Assembly: GCF_037992945.1 (NCBI RefSeq)
Contig: NZ_CP150304.1
Span: forward strand, 2,793,501-2,857,500
Origin: Peribacillus sp. FSL E2-0218
GTDB taxonomy: Bacteria; Bacillota; Bacilli; Bacillales; DSM-1321
DNA length: 64,000 bases
Direction of reading: 5' to 3'
The notes beneath the pieces are model-generated. The model made no database searches and had not been told where the DNA came from. It worked only from the letters and a program-made list of their open reading frames with translations. Below are positions 43,717-52,398 of the stretch, piece by piece (the stretch's first letter is position 1; every line of letters starts with the position of its first letter). Position numbers and translations under genes: made by a program.

Positions 43717-43863
43717 AGAAAAGAAAAAAAACCTTCTCAAAGAAGAAGGTTTCTTGGAACATTCTCCTCATCTATCAAGCTCCGCTTGCTGGATTTAGCA
43801 CCTTTGCCTAAGCTGGTTGCTGAGGTTTCGTCGGGCCAGTCCCTCCACCTCTCTCGATAAGAT
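43717..43863 (-). promoter_or_regulatory. SAM-I riboswitch (S-box) with terminator
   Basis: Read on the minus strand, the leader contains TCTTATCGAGAGAGGTGGAG, GGCCCGACGAAACCTCAGCA, GGTGCTAAATCCAGCAAGC and AGATGAGGAGAATGTTCC, the ordered S-box core. A terminator hairpin (AAACCTTCTTC and GAGAAGGTTTTTTTT, 43723-43752) follows. When SAM is abundant, yitJ-metH transcription would stop here. It begins about 200 bp upstream of the yitJ start. Confidence 0.96.
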
Positions 43864-43969
43864 CGATATATAATTTTCATAAAATTTTAAAATTTATTTA
43901 TATTTAATTTACCTTAATAATCTGTTAATTTCAATACCTTACCGCGCATTTTTTCATTTTCCCTACAAT

Positions 43970-44623
43970 TCATTCAGTCCTGCCAGCCTGAATGCGCTTT
44001 ACGGCCCTTTGTTTCCAGTCGTCCGCGAGTGAATCCACAGCAAGTAATGCACTCGCTCCTTCCTCCCCGTCCCGTCCATGAAGGATCACCTCAGTTGCGA
44101 ATTGAACCGTGATTTTTTCCTGCTGGCGTTCGAGTAACAAAATTTCATCTTGTTTCTTTATGGTCCCCTCTTTGATCACTCTTGCAAAATAACCAGTGAA
44201 ACCCGTTTTCATAACTATTTTCGAAAGCCCGGCCTCACGGTTAAAATGGGAAATCGTCGAACATGGGATCCTTCCCTGGTTAATTTGGACGATCGCATCG
44301 CCTATTTGATAAATATCACCAATATAGGTAGCATCCTCTGTCATCCCTGCAACGGTTACATTTTCACCAAACGCGGGAATATCAAGCCTTTTATTGAACT
44401 TCTCATTCCATAATGCGTAGTGTTCATAGGGATAAAAACATACGACTCGATCAGGGCCTCCATGAAACTTTTCATTGCCTACCCCATCACCCATTAGGCC
44501 AGATTTCGTTACAGTCACGGTGTCCACTGCTTGTTTATTCATGGCAGAAAAAATGTTGACATTCGCAAATGTTTCTTGTTTGGGCTTACTGACTTGAAGT
44601 GAAACTATTTTCTTGTTTTCCAT
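43970..44623 (-). CDS. MOSC-domain protein, YiiM-like
   Basis: The start at 44623 follows AGGGAG with eight-base spacing; 217 aa. The MOSC domain (about 30-160) contains MGDGVGNEKFHGGPDRVVCFYPYEHYALW, the family core, and the catalytic-type Cys is in NQGRIPCSTISHF. YiiM-related proteins are linked to molybdenum-cofactor chemistry, for example reduction of N-hydroxylated compounds. No molybdenum genes are nearby. Confidence 0.9.
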   Translation of the reverse strand: MENKKIVSLQVSKPKQETFANVNIFSAMNKQAVDTVTVTKSGLMGDGVGNEKFHGGPDRVVCFYPYEHYALWNEKFNKRLDIPAFGENVTVAGMTEDATYIGDIYQIGDAIVQINQGRIPCSTISHFNREAGLSKIVMKTGFTGYFARVIKEGTIKKQDEILLLERQQEKITVQFATEVILHGRDGEEGASALLAVDSLADDWKQRAVKRIQAGRTE

Positions 44624-44811
44624 TCTTCGTCTCCCTATCCTCATTTAGTATATACCATCCTTATATGAATAAATTATACTAAAAATCCATTTGATTCTAT
44701 AGCCGAATAGGAGAATATCCCAAACTTAAAAACCGAAAACGGTTCCCATGCTTTCAATTGGTTGAAATATCATGGAATTCCAGAAAAAATCATCAGTAAG
44801 TTATCGTAATT
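44624..44811. other. MOSC gene upstream region, no gene
   Basis: This AT-rich stretch contains a small AACCGAAAACGGTT hairpin (near 44731-44744). It presumably contains the promoter of the MOSC gene on the minus strand. Confidence 0.4.
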
Positions 44812-44844
44812 TTGTTGCTATTTCAGAATTAAATATGATAGAAT
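44812..44844 (+). promoter_or_regulatory. Candidate promoter of a small RNA
   Basis: Possible pairings are TTGTTG (44812-44817) with TATGAT (44834-44839, 16-base spacer) or TTGCTA (44815-44820) with TAGAAT (44839-44844, 18-base spacer). Either would start transcription near 44846-44852. Confidence 0.45.
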
Positions 44845-44845
44845 A

Positions 44846-44944
44846 TGAACACAATATATAGTCGAAAACTACAACGGTTCGCCTATATGTTGATTTCACG
44901 ATTGAATTCCTCATTGTCGCTCTTAAGGGAGCGATTTTTTTTTT
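44846..44944 (+). ncRNA. Candidate small RNA (about 100 nt), novel
   Basis: Between two minus-strand genes, a plus-strand unit has a promoter, a stable 5' hairpin and a terminator. The 5' hairpin pairs CAATATATAG (44852-44861) with CTATATGTTG (44883-44892), with an inner CGAA/TTCG pairing. After a 20-base single-stranded gap, TCGCTC and GAGCGA (44917-44934) are followed by ten T residues. There is no reading frame with a ribosome site. I recognise no known riboswitch or sRNA family. Confidence 0.5.
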
Positions 44945-44981
44945 GCCCTGCATCGATCTCCACTTAAACGAAAACCCAAAT

Positions 44982-45021
44982 AAAAAGCCAAGCGACGCAC
45001 TCCTACTCCGCTTGGCTTTTT
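44982..45021 (-). terminator. ku terminator
   Basis: Arms AAAAAGCCAAGCG and CGCTTGGCTTTTT follow the ku stop. Confidence 0.88.
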
Positions 45022-45025
45022 AGTA

Positions 45026-45865
45026 TTATGCTTGTTTCTTTTTTTTCGTTGCCGCCTTCTTACGGGTGGTTCTTTTCTCCGGTTCTTCATGCTTCGTCCG
45101 GTCAATGGAAGCTTGCAACGCCTCCATTAAATCGGTTACATTGTTTGCTGCCGGTTCCGACGTTTTGGCTGCAATCGTCTTCTGTCCCGTTTTCTTTGAT
45201 TCAATCAGTTCGAGTAAAGCGGTGCGATAATCATCCGTGTATTTGGTTGGTTCAAAAGTCGACGTTAATTGATCGATTAAAAGCACGGCCGTATCAATTT
45301 CTTTTTTTACGATCGCATCATTTGCAGGGATGTTCGGAACATCGGCTGCGGAGCGGACTTCATCCGGATAATGAATCGTCTCCATCACAAGGGTATTATC
45401 AACGACCCGAATGACTGCCATTTGCTCTTTTGAGCGAATGATGATTTTGGCGATCCCCACCTTATTGGATTCCTTAAGTGCCTGTCTTAGAAGGGAATAA
45501 GCCTTAATCCCCCCATCATTGGGGGACATATAATAACTGCGGTTAAAATAGATCGGATCTATTTCTTCTATTTTCACGAAATCCACGATTTCCACTGCTT
45601 TTTCTTCATTCTGTTTTTTTAGCTGTTCCAGTTCATTGTCCTCCAAAACGACAAACTTTCCTTTTGTATATTCGAAAGCGCGGACAATATCATCTTTACC
45701 CACTTCTTTCTGGCAAACCGGACACACTTTTTCATATTTGATTGGTGAATGACATTCCTTGTGCAGTGTCCGTAAAGATATATCCTTATCTTCCGTAGCC
45801 GCATGAAGTTTAATCGGAATGTTCACCAAACCGAATGATATGCTCCCCTTCCACATTGTATGCAT
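45026..45865 (-). CDS. ku: Non-homologous end-joining protein Ku
   Basis: The start at 45865 follows GAGGTGA and gives 279 aa. The Ku core (about 1-255) shows MWKGSISFGLVNIPIKLHAATE, CPVCQKEVGKDDIVRAFEYTKGKFVVLEDNEL and MNPNDGG-type pattern MSPNDGGIKAYSLL. The tail is strongly basic (RKKAATKKKKQA), as in Bacillus Ku, and binds DNA. Ku rings DNA ends and recruits LigD, encoded divergently 153 bp away. Sporulating bacilli often express this pair in spores to repair breaks on outgrowth. Confidence 0.95.
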   Translation of the reverse strand: MHTMWKGSISFGLVNIPIKLHAATEDKDISLRTLHKECHSPIKYEKVCPVCQKEVGKDDIVRAFEYTKGKFVVLEDNELEQLKKQNEEKAVEIVDFVKIEEIDPIYFNRSYYMSPNDGGIKAYSLLRQALKESNKVGIAKIIIRSKEQMAVIRVVDNTLVMETIHYPDEVRSAADVPNIPANDAIVKKEIDTAVLLIDQLTSTFEPTKYTDDYRTALLELIESKKTGQKTIAAKTSEPAANNVTDLMEALQASIDRTKHEEPEKRTTRKKAATKKKKQA

Positions 45866-46017
45866 ATGGGTCACCTCATAACTTATTTTTAATTTTGAGA
45901 ACACAGTTATTATTCCCCTTTGTAAAAAAAAAACCGAAAAAAAATTTGCCAACTCTAACCCGTTGTTTTTTTGGCAAAATAATGTTAATCATTTATTTGC
46001 GGAAGGTGTTTTTCAAA

Positions 46018-47859
46018 ATGAAACCGATGCTGCCCACTTATTACCCGGAAGCGCCCGTCTCTAACGATTGGCGTTATGAAGTCAAATATGACGGCTTTAG
46101 GGCCATCTTAACGATTGACTCCGATACGATAAGCATCAAGAGTCGAAACGAGAAGGAATTATCCACGTTATTCCCGGAAATCGTTACATTCATAAAAGAA
46201 ATGGAACTTGAAGCGTATCTACCGTTGCAGTTGGATGGAGAATTGGTCTGGCTGACGAATCAAGCCAAAGCAGACTTTTTTCAAATCCAATGGCGTGGCC
46301 GCCTGCGTAACCCATTATTGATTTCTGAAAATGCTCATTTTTCCCCATGCCGTTATATAGCGTTCGATCTGCTGCGCATAAAGGGCAAGGACATCAGAAA
46401 TCAATCCATGGAAGAGCGCAGGGAATGGATGGTGAAGATGGGAAAAGAACTTGGCCTCCCTAGTCCTCCTGACCCAGCAGATAAAGCTTTAGTACAAATA
46501 ATTAAGAGCTTCAATTCTTTGAATGTCGCGATGAATGAAGTAATCCTTTTGGATGGCGAGGGAATGGTTGCAAAGGAAATACGGGGAACCTGGCAAGAAG
46601 GGAAGCGAACCACCGCCTGGATTAAAGTGAAGAATTGGAAGGACATTTCCTGTTTCATCACGGCATTGCATAAAGAAAATGGATACGTTTCCCTCGGGGT
46701 ATACAAGGATGGAAAAGTAATGAAAATTGGCAGCGTCAAAAATGGTCTGAGTGCCCAAAATAAAGGGATCCTGCATGATTTAATCAAGCGAAATGCCTCT
46801 GGAGAGGACGCCCAATTTTTTTATATCCAACCTTCGATATGCATCGAAGTTCAATGCTTGCATGTTTATGAAGAAAATGAATTGCGCGAGCCCCAATTTT
46901 CCCAATGGCTTCTGAACTTGGATCCAAAAGAATGCACATGGGAGAAATTCGTAATAAGCCAGTATACCTTTCCAGAAACCGTTCAAATAACCTCCCGTGA
47001 TAAGCCATTATGGACAACGGCTGGCAAAGACGTGATTAAAGTGGAATACCTCCAATACTTGCGTGAAGTTTCCGCTTTCTTCCTACCTTTCTTAAAGGAA
47101 AAACTATTGACTACGATCAGGTATCCTCATGGCACGCTCGATCAAGAGAGATTTTTCCAGAAAAACAAGCCTGACTATGCGCCGGGCTTCATTAAAACGT
47201 TCAAGGACGAAGATATTGAATATATGCTATGCAACGATGTTGAAACGCTACTTTGGTTTGGTAACCAACTGGCTTTGGAATTCCATGCCCCGTTTCAAAA
47301 AGCGGGGAAAACAAAACCTGATGAAATCGTCTTGGACTTGGATCCTCCTTCGATCGAATACTTTTCACTAGCAATAAAGGCAGCACAAGAAATAAAAAAG
47401 GTGATGGACTCATTAAGAATGGAAGCTTTTGTTAAAACGTCCGGCAACAAAGGGCTTCAGGTACACATCCCGCTGCCCGAAGACCAATTCACTTACCAAG
47501 AGACACGCATATTCACCGATTTTCTCGGCCATTACCTTACAAGTTCCCACCCCAATGATTTTACGATGGAAAGATTGAAAGTGAACCGGCATAATCGACT
47601 TTACTTGGACTTTATCCAGCACAGTGAAGGAAAAACCATCATAGTGCCATATTCGCCACGAGGGAATGGTTTTGCAGGCGTAGCTACACCTTTGTTTTGG
47701 GAAGAAGTGGACGAAGACCTCCAGCTAAAAAACTTTACCATCCTAACCGTCCCGACCCGTATCAAAAGGGACGGCTGTGCTTTCAGGGAATATCGCCATG
47801 TCGATAATGGCACTGCCTTCCAGGATGTATTGGCCTTTCTCAAGCAAAAGAAAGACTAG
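46018..47859 (+). CDS. ligD: ATP-dependent DNA ligase LigD (ligase plus polymerase domains)
   Basis: The ATG at 46018 with GGAAGGTG upstream gives 613 aa, near the 611 aa of Bacillus subtilis LigD. The ligase domain comes first (about 1-300; nucleophile K23 in EVKYDGFRAI; DGELVWL; GEGMVAKEI; AWIKVKNW). The polymerase/primase domain follows (about 320-613; catalytic DLDPP in EIVLDLDPPSIEY; FVKTSGNKGLQVHIPL). There is no 3'-phosphoesterase domain, as is normal for this genus. It joins and fills DNA ends with Ku. The ku-ligD intergenic region (45866-46017) is shared. Confidence 0.96.
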   Translation: MKPMLPTYYPEAPVSNDWRYEVKYDGFRAILTIDSDTISIKSRNEKELSTLFPEIVTFIKEMELEAYLPLQLDGELVWLTNQAKADFFQIQWRGRLRNPLLISENAHFSPCRYIAFDLLRIKGKDIRNQSMEERREWMVKMGKELGLPSPPDPADKALVQIIKSFNSLNVAMNEVILLDGEGMVAKEIRGTWQEGKRTTAWIKVKNWKDISCFITALHKENGYVSLGVYKDGKVMKIGSVKNGLSAQNKGILHDLIKRNASGEDAQFFYIQPSICIEVQCLHVYEENELREPQFSQWLLNLDPKECTWEKFVISQYTFPETVQITSRDKPLWTTAGKDVIKVEYLQYLREVSAFFLPFLKEKLLTTIRYPHGTLDQERFFQKNKPDYAPGFIKTFKDEDIEYMLCNDVETLLWFGNQLALEFHAPFQKAGKTKPDEIVLDLDPPSIEYFSLAIKAAQEIKKVMDSLRMEAFVKTSGNKGLQVHIPLPEDQFTYQETRIFTDFLGHYLTSSHPNDFTMERLKVNRHNRLYLDFIQHSEGKTIIVPYSPRGNGFAGVATPLFWEEVDEDLQLKNFTILTVPTRIKRDGCAFREYRHVDNGTAFQDVLAFLKQKKD

Positions 47860-47878
47860 CATTGGCGCTTATAATTGT

Positions 47879-48045
47879 AAAATTGGGGCGTTTTCCCGTA
47901 AGTTTACGGCATTCTCTCTTCATTTGCAGACGGTTTCTCACGATTGGGAGCGGTTTCTTGCGAGTTTGGGTGCTTTACTCGTGAATTTCGGTGCTTTATT
48001 CGCCAGTTTGGGTGCTTTACTTGCCAGTTTGGGCATTATTGGAGC
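47879..48045. repeat. Eight imperfect 21-bp tandem repeats
   Basis: From 20 bp after the ligD stop, eight consecutive 20- or 21-base units share the core TTGGGTGCTTTACTCGC (for example GAGTTTGGGTGCTTTACTCGT, 47962-47982, and CAGTTTGGGTGCTTTACTTGC, 48004-48024). The first units are more diverged and the last three most alike. Because 21 is a multiple of three, the frame stays open and encodes degenerate SLGALLA-type heptads, but no start or ribosome site supports translation. Confidence 0.8.
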
Positions 48046-48081
48046 CACTTGAAAGAGCTACTCGCTCAAGATTACGTTTCA

Positions 48082-48121
48082 AAAAAAAGGTTGCGAATCC
48101 ATTGATTCGCATCCTTTTTTT
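48082..48121. terminator. Bidirectional terminator between ligD and dapF
   Basis: Near-perfect arms TTGCGAATC and GATTCGCA, extended by A8GG and CCT7, serve both convergent genes. Confidence 0.9.
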
Positions 48122-48126
48122 CTTGT

Positions 48127-49113
48127 CTATAATGCAGTTTGCAAGTAGGTTTGAACTTCATCTTGCAGTTTGGCATATAGGCTTGCTTCTTCTTCGAATT
48201 CGTCTTTTTCGAGTATTTCAAATTGGTCGGGATGATTTTTGTCTATTTCAAGTGATACTTTGAATTCATAGGTTGCGTTCCCGATTAGGTCAATTGAATA
48301 GGTTTGATTTTCTGTATCATGGTGTACGACGCATTTAACTTTTCCGCCGTTATTGTATACGGAAATTTCGCGCTCCAATTCATTCAATCCAGCAAAGCAG
48401 GTTACTAGGCTAGATGCTGACATCGCCGTTCCACAAGCATTGGTGAAGCCTACTCCACGTTCAAAGGTCCTTACGTAAATGCTGCCTGGTTCGAGTTCTT
48501 TGACAAAACTGACATTGACGCCATCAGGGAAAAGCTCATTCGGTTGATTGACCTTGACGGAAAGGTCCTCTTGCAGGTCGCTTTGTAAAATGGCGTTATC
48601 TACAAGGGTAATCAAATGCGGATTGGGAACCGCCAATGCCGAAAACAAAAGGGAAGAATGAAGCTCTGGCAATGGTTCGTTTTGCAGCGTTTCTTTTTCA
48701 ATGATGAGCGGCAAATCCTTAACATTGAAACTGACGGGGGAAATTTCAACCTTGAACGTTGGAATCCCCTGATAAATATCATCCGTTTTTTCAACGAGTA
48801 AATTTGCTTTCATCGTTTCGACGATCATTTTGTCGAGTCCTAACACATCATTTGCATATCTTGCCACACAGCGAAGTCCATTACCGCACATGGATGCTTC
48901 CGATCCATCGGCATTAAAGACACGCATCCGGCAATCAGCCTGTTCACTTTTCATCACAAACAAAATACCGTCTGCTCCAAGTCTCCCCCTATTGCAAAGT
49001 GCCTTCGCTAAGTTTTCTCTTTCTTGTTCAGTAAACGTCAAGTTCGTGGTCAATTCATCAATGATTAAGAAATCATTTCCTGAGCCATGGCTTTTTAGCC
49101 CTTCAATAATCAT
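48127..49113 (-). CDS. dapF: Diaminopimelate epimerase
   Basis: The 328-aa product has two homologous halves, each with a catalytic cysteine: C76 in EASMCGNGLRC and C227 in FTNACGTAMSAS. The N-terminus KSHGSGNDFLIID is typical. The enzyme interconverts LL- and meso-diaminopimelate for lysine and peptidoglycan. It is longer than the common 270-290 aa because of inserts and an acidic C-terminal extension (EFEEEASLYAKLQDEVQTYL). It has its own terminator. Confidence 0.95.
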   Translation of the reverse strand: MIIEGLKSHGSGNDFLIIDELTTNLTFTEQERENLAKALCNRGRLGADGILFVMKSEQADCRMRVFNADGSEASMCGNGLRCVARYANDVLGLDKMIVETMKANLLVEKTDDIYQGIPTFKVEISPVSFNVKDLPLIIEKETLQNEPLPELHSSLLFSALAVPNPHLITLVDNAILQSDLQEDLSVKVNQPNELFPDGVNVSFVKELEPGSIYVRTFERGVGFTNACGTAMSASSLVTCFAGLNELEREISVYNNGGKVKCVVHHDTENQTYSIDLIGNATYEFKVSLEIDKNHPDQFEILEKDEFEEEASLYAKLQDEVQTYLQTAL

Positions 49114-49246
49114 CCTGTCACTTCCTTAAATATGCATGTCATTATCATTTTTTAAAATATTCTATATCATAGCATTTTCACAATCGATGTGTCATCGCGA
49201 AAAGTAAAAAAATCATCCGATCCCTCAATATTATGTACTATGCAAG

Positions 49247-49292
49247 GAAGAGCGGCCGACAGGAGAAATCCTCCTTTCCAACCGCTCTTCCA
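49247..49292 (-). terminator. Inverted repeat after the purine permease
   Basis: Ten-base arms GGAAGAGCGG and CCGCTCTTCC follow the stop codon, with an inner AGGAG/CTCCT pairing. The T-tract is short. Confidence 0.7.
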
Positions 49293-49298
49293 AAAGTA

Positions 49299-50600
49299 TT
49301 AACCGATCAAACCGATGATGAAATAGACGATAAACATGGCCGCACTCACATACATCGGGGCTGAAACTTCTCTCGCCTTTCCGGTTACAAGCTTCAAGAA
49401 TGGATAGAGAATGAAACCGAATGCCATTCCATCAGCAATACTGTACGTGAATGGAATGATCGTAATGATCATGATTGCAGGTACACTCTCGGTAAGATCG
49501 CTGAAATCCAATCTTTTAATGTTCCCTAGCATCAAAATGCCAATGATGATCAAGATCGGCGCAATGGCACTATCCGGGATCACTTTTATCACTGGGATAA
49601 ATAGCAATGAAAGGATGAAAAGCAAGCCTGTTACAACCGAGGTCAATCCGGTCCTGCCTCCAGATGCAATTCCAGCTGCCGTTTCAACTGTTGCAACGGT
49701 AGGACTTGAACCGAAAATACCTGATAACAGAACGGAAACACTTGTCGCCTTAAGCGACTTTTTATAAGCATCCTGGCGATTGATACTGTCTACATGTCCG
49801 TGTACGAGACCGATATTTTCAAAAACAAGAACCATCGTCATCGCAAAGACACTTATCCAAAACTCAATCCGGTCCGCTTCCATGAACGATAATGAAAAGA
49901 AAAGATCGCTATAAGAAGCTGTATCCATCCCTGAAAAATGGATATCAGATAATTGAATCGTCCCGCACAAGTAGGCAATAAGACTGCCTGCCAGGATGGT
50001 GATCATGAAATTACCAGGCACATTCTTGATGAAAAGCGTAATTGCCAGCAAAAAGGTCAGCACCGTAGCACATACAGCTGGGTTGCTTAAATCTCCCAGT
50101 GCAATGATGGAGGTTGAACCTTCCGTGATAATCCCGCCCTTTTCAAGACCAATCAGCATCAAGAATAAGCCTAGGCCAACTGATATGGCATCTTTCAGCG
50201 AACTTGGTATAGAATCACTGATTAACCTGGAGTATTTAGTAAAAGCAATGATCACGAAAATAACTCCAGAGATAAATACAGCACCAAGCGCTGATTGCCA
50301 GGATAAACCCATTCCTTGGACCATCGTATAAGCAAATAGTGCATTCACGCCCATTCCTGGAACGAGGAGGATCGGGACATTCGCCCAAATTCCTATCATG
50401 ATGCAGCTTACGGCGGATAAAAGGATGGTGGCAATGACCGCACCATTAATCGGTATGCCCGCTTCCGATAAGATCAGGGAATTCACGATGAGGATATATA
50501 CGATCGTAAAATACCCTACCATTCCGGCAAGGATTTCTCGTTTTCCATTCGTTCCATGGCTAGAAAAATGGAAAAGGGATTCCAAATTTAATTTCTTCAT
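49299..50600 (-). CDS. NCS2/AzgA-type purine (guanine/hypoxanthine) permease
   Basis: The 433-aa membrane protein has about 12 hydrophobic segments and the AzgA-branch motifs GMGVNALFAYTMVQGMGLSWQSALGAVF and FGSSPTVATVETAAGIASGGRTGLTS. It is like PbuG/PbuO of Bacillus, which import hypoxanthine, guanine or adenine. AAGGAT precedes the ATG. There is no purine riboswitch in the short leader, unlike pbuG in Bacillus subtilis. Confidence 0.93.
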   Translation of the reverse strand: MKKLNLESLFHFSSHGTNGKREILAGMVGYFTIVYILIVNSLILSEAGIPINGAVIATILLSAVSCIMIGIWANVPILLVPGMGVNALFAYTMVQGMGLSWQSALGAVFISGVIFVIIAFTKYSRLISDSIPSSLKDAISVGLGLFLMLIGLEKGGIITEGSTSIIALGDLSNPAVCATVLTFLLAITLFIKNVPGNFMITILAGSLIAYLCGTIQLSDIHFSGMDTASYSDLFFSLSFMEADRIEFWISVFAMTMVLVFENIGLVHGHVDSINRQDAYKKSLKATSVSVLLSGIFGSSPTVATVETAAGIASGGRTGLTSVVTGLLFILSLLFIPVIKVIPDSAIAPILIIIGILMLGNIKRLDFSDLTESVPAIMIITIIPFTYSIADGMAFGFILYPFLKLVTGKAREVSAPMYVSAAMFIVYFIIGLIG

Positions 50601-50704
50601 GTTGTATCCTTATTAAATTGTCCCTCGCCCACCCGTTTGTTTAAGTGACAAACTACACTTGGCGATTTTATCAAAATTACGGAAAAAAATAAATAGAATT
50701 ATTA

Positions 50705-50741
50705 AAAATAAAGAAAACTGCCGAAAATAGTTCCGGCAGTT
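50705..50741 (-). terminator. Carbonic anhydrase terminator
   Basis: Arms AACTGCCG and CGGCAGTT are followed on the minus strand by TTCTTTATTTTT. Confidence 0.85.
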
Positions 50742-50754
50742 ACAAAGCTCTCTA

Positions 50755-51330
50755 TTACTTTTCTTCTACAGCAGCATACCCATCGACTACCACTTCCAGC
50801 TTCCCTGTATCAGGGGAAATGATGAGTCCGTGTACAGGTATGTTTTTAGGAATCAAAGGATGGCTTTTTATGATTTCCACACTGTTTTTACAGCTTTCAT
50901 AAACATCATCAAATCCACGAAGCCAGGTGCGGATATCGATTCCAGCCGCTCCCAGTGTATCGATGGTGTTCTTCGGAATATCACGTGCGACCATCTTTTC
51001 GACGACAGAATCCGCGTCGACGGAAGCCATCCCACAATCATGGTGAGGTATGACCAATACTTCATCCGCTTTAAGCTCATAAATGGCAACTAGGATACTC
51101 CGCATCACACTTCCAAACGGATGGGAGACGATTGCCCCGGCAGTCTTCAATATTTTCACATCGCCATTTTTAACATTCATCGATTTTGGCAGTAGCTCCA
51201 CGAGCCTTGTATCCATACAACTTATGATGACCATTCGTTTTTCAGGGAACTTATCAGTTTTATACTTAACATATTCCCCTTTTTCTACAAATTGTTCATT
51301 GTAATCCAGAATCTCATTAAGTAAACTCAT
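50755..51330 (-). CDS. Beta-class carbonic anhydrase
   Basis: The start at 51330 (MSLLNEILDYN) follows GGGTGG; 191 aa. Zinc ligands are C38 in ISCMDTRL, H96 and C99 in IPHHDCGM. Asp40 and Arg42 form the conserved dyad. It interconverts CO2 and bicarbonate in the cytoplasm. The variant resembles the short beta-type of Bacillus YtiB. It stands alone, with its own terminator. Confidence 0.93.
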   Translation of the reverse strand: MSLLNEILDYNEQFVEKGEYVKYKTDKFPEKRMVIISCMDTRLVELLPKSMNVKNGDVKILKTAGAIVSHPFGSVMRSILVAIYELKADEVLVIPHHDCGMASVDADSVVEKMVARDIPKNTIDTLGAAGIDIRTWLRGFDDVYESCKNSVEIIKSHPLIPKNIPVHGLIISPDTGKLEVVVDGYAAVEEK

Positions 51331-51420
51331 ATTTACCACCCTTTTTATGTAATTATGCAAAAGTATTTCCCTTTTATTATATCAAATATTTAATAGATTT
51401 ACTAAAGGGTATGGTCGTAG

Positions 51421-52215
51421 TCAATTTGAACGATGATTTAAGGCGGCGGCACAAAACCCGAAGATGATTAATCTGGGGATTTTTTCTACAGGAGATGAAA
51501 AGGTAAGGATAGGCGTATTTGTCTTAAATCGCCTTCCCCACTCAACAGGCATCCATCCTTCTTGGTAGGTTACGATTTTTTTCCCATCTATCGTTGCAAT
51601 CTCAAATGAATTTAAACTTCCCGGCGTGTCAATGGGCATCCATTCCGTCCCATCCTCCTTGTAGATCATTCCTTCGATTTTCATAAAGGTCCTTTTTTCT
51701 TGATAGGAGCCAATGAGGCTCCCTTCTTCATCCATGATCGCCATTTCATTGAATAGCCCCCTCCCGATATGATACTCGGCAAGTACGTGACCCTCAGGAT
51801 TGACTAGATCATACCGTTTGGCCAAGAGCATCGACAAGAAATTAGGTACCATCCACATGAACCACTTCATATTCCTATCCCGGATCTCGCCCATCAGGTT
51901 ACCATCAGGTGCAAATAGAAGCAAACGCAATGTCGGTGCCGGCAAGAATGTCAGCAAAATATGTTCGGCATCCAATAAGCCGGGATTCGTGCCATATAGA
52001 TCACGAGGCAATTCCTTGATTCGACTTTCATATATTCGATGGACGATATATAGGGCAATACTAATTAACATGAACGGAGCCGTAATCAAGATAATAGGGC
52101 CAGGGATCAAACCGACAACATGGCCAATGAAAAAGATAACGGCCAACCCAAGAGATATCGAGGAAGCATGAAAATTGGAATGGCTCATCTTTTGATAATA
52201 TTCTCGTATATTCAT
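51421..52215 (-). CDS. Hypothetical membrane-anchored protein (264 aa)
   Basis: Two hydrophobic segments near the N-terminus (about 18-58) precede a largely beta-strand region from about residue 85 to 250. Short strand-turn-strand modules (FAPDGNLMGEIRD, VNPEGHVLAEYHIG, MDEEGSLIGSYQEKR, YKEDGTEWMPI, TIDGKKIVTYQEG) recall LURP-one/Tubby-like folds. That comparison is only by eye. GTGGAG precedes the ATG. No function is known to me. Confidence 0.7.
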   Translation of the reverse strand: MNIREYYQKMSHSNFHASSISLGLAVIFFIGHVVGLIPGPIILITAPFMLISIALYIVHRIYESRIKELPRDLYGTNPGLLDAEHILLTFLPAPTLRLLLFAPDGNLMGEIRDRNMKWFMWMVPNFLSMLLAKRYDLVNPEGHVLAEYHIGRGLFNEMAIMDEEGSLIGSYQEKRTFMKIEGMIYKEDGTEWMPIDTPGSLNSFEIATIDGKKIVTYQEGWMPVEWGRRFKTNTPILTFSSPVEKIPRLIIFGFCAAALNHRSN

Positions 52216-52357
52216 ATACTATTCAGCTCCACACTCCTCACTAAGAAAGTTTCTCCGCCTACCTAGCATTCCAAGGCGCCAGCCAACCAATCCCCTTCGT
52301 TCACTTAATTCGCTTTCAGATGATCGATTCCCTTTTTTAATCTGCCTATTCCAGGCG

Positions 52358-52388
52358 CAAAAAGGATTCCGTTATGAACGGAATCCTT
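52358..52388 (-). terminator. Terminator of the DUF4870 gene
   Basis: Twelve-base arms AAGGATTCCGTT and AACGGAATCCTT are followed on the minus strand by TTTTT. Confidence 0.9.
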
Positions 52389-52398
52389 CTATCTCTTA

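Noticed and set aside
47777..48052. 91-codon frame overlapping the ligD end and the 21-bp repeats
   Set aside because: It begins inside ligD in another frame without a ribosome site; openness follows from the 21-bp period.
49130..49180. Possible Fur box near TCATTATCATTTT before dapF
   Set aside because: Only half of the Fur consensus is present and no iron-related gene is adjacent.
50601..50700. Purine riboswitch before the NCS2 permease
   Set aside because: The leader lacks the conserved loop sequences of the purine aptamer.
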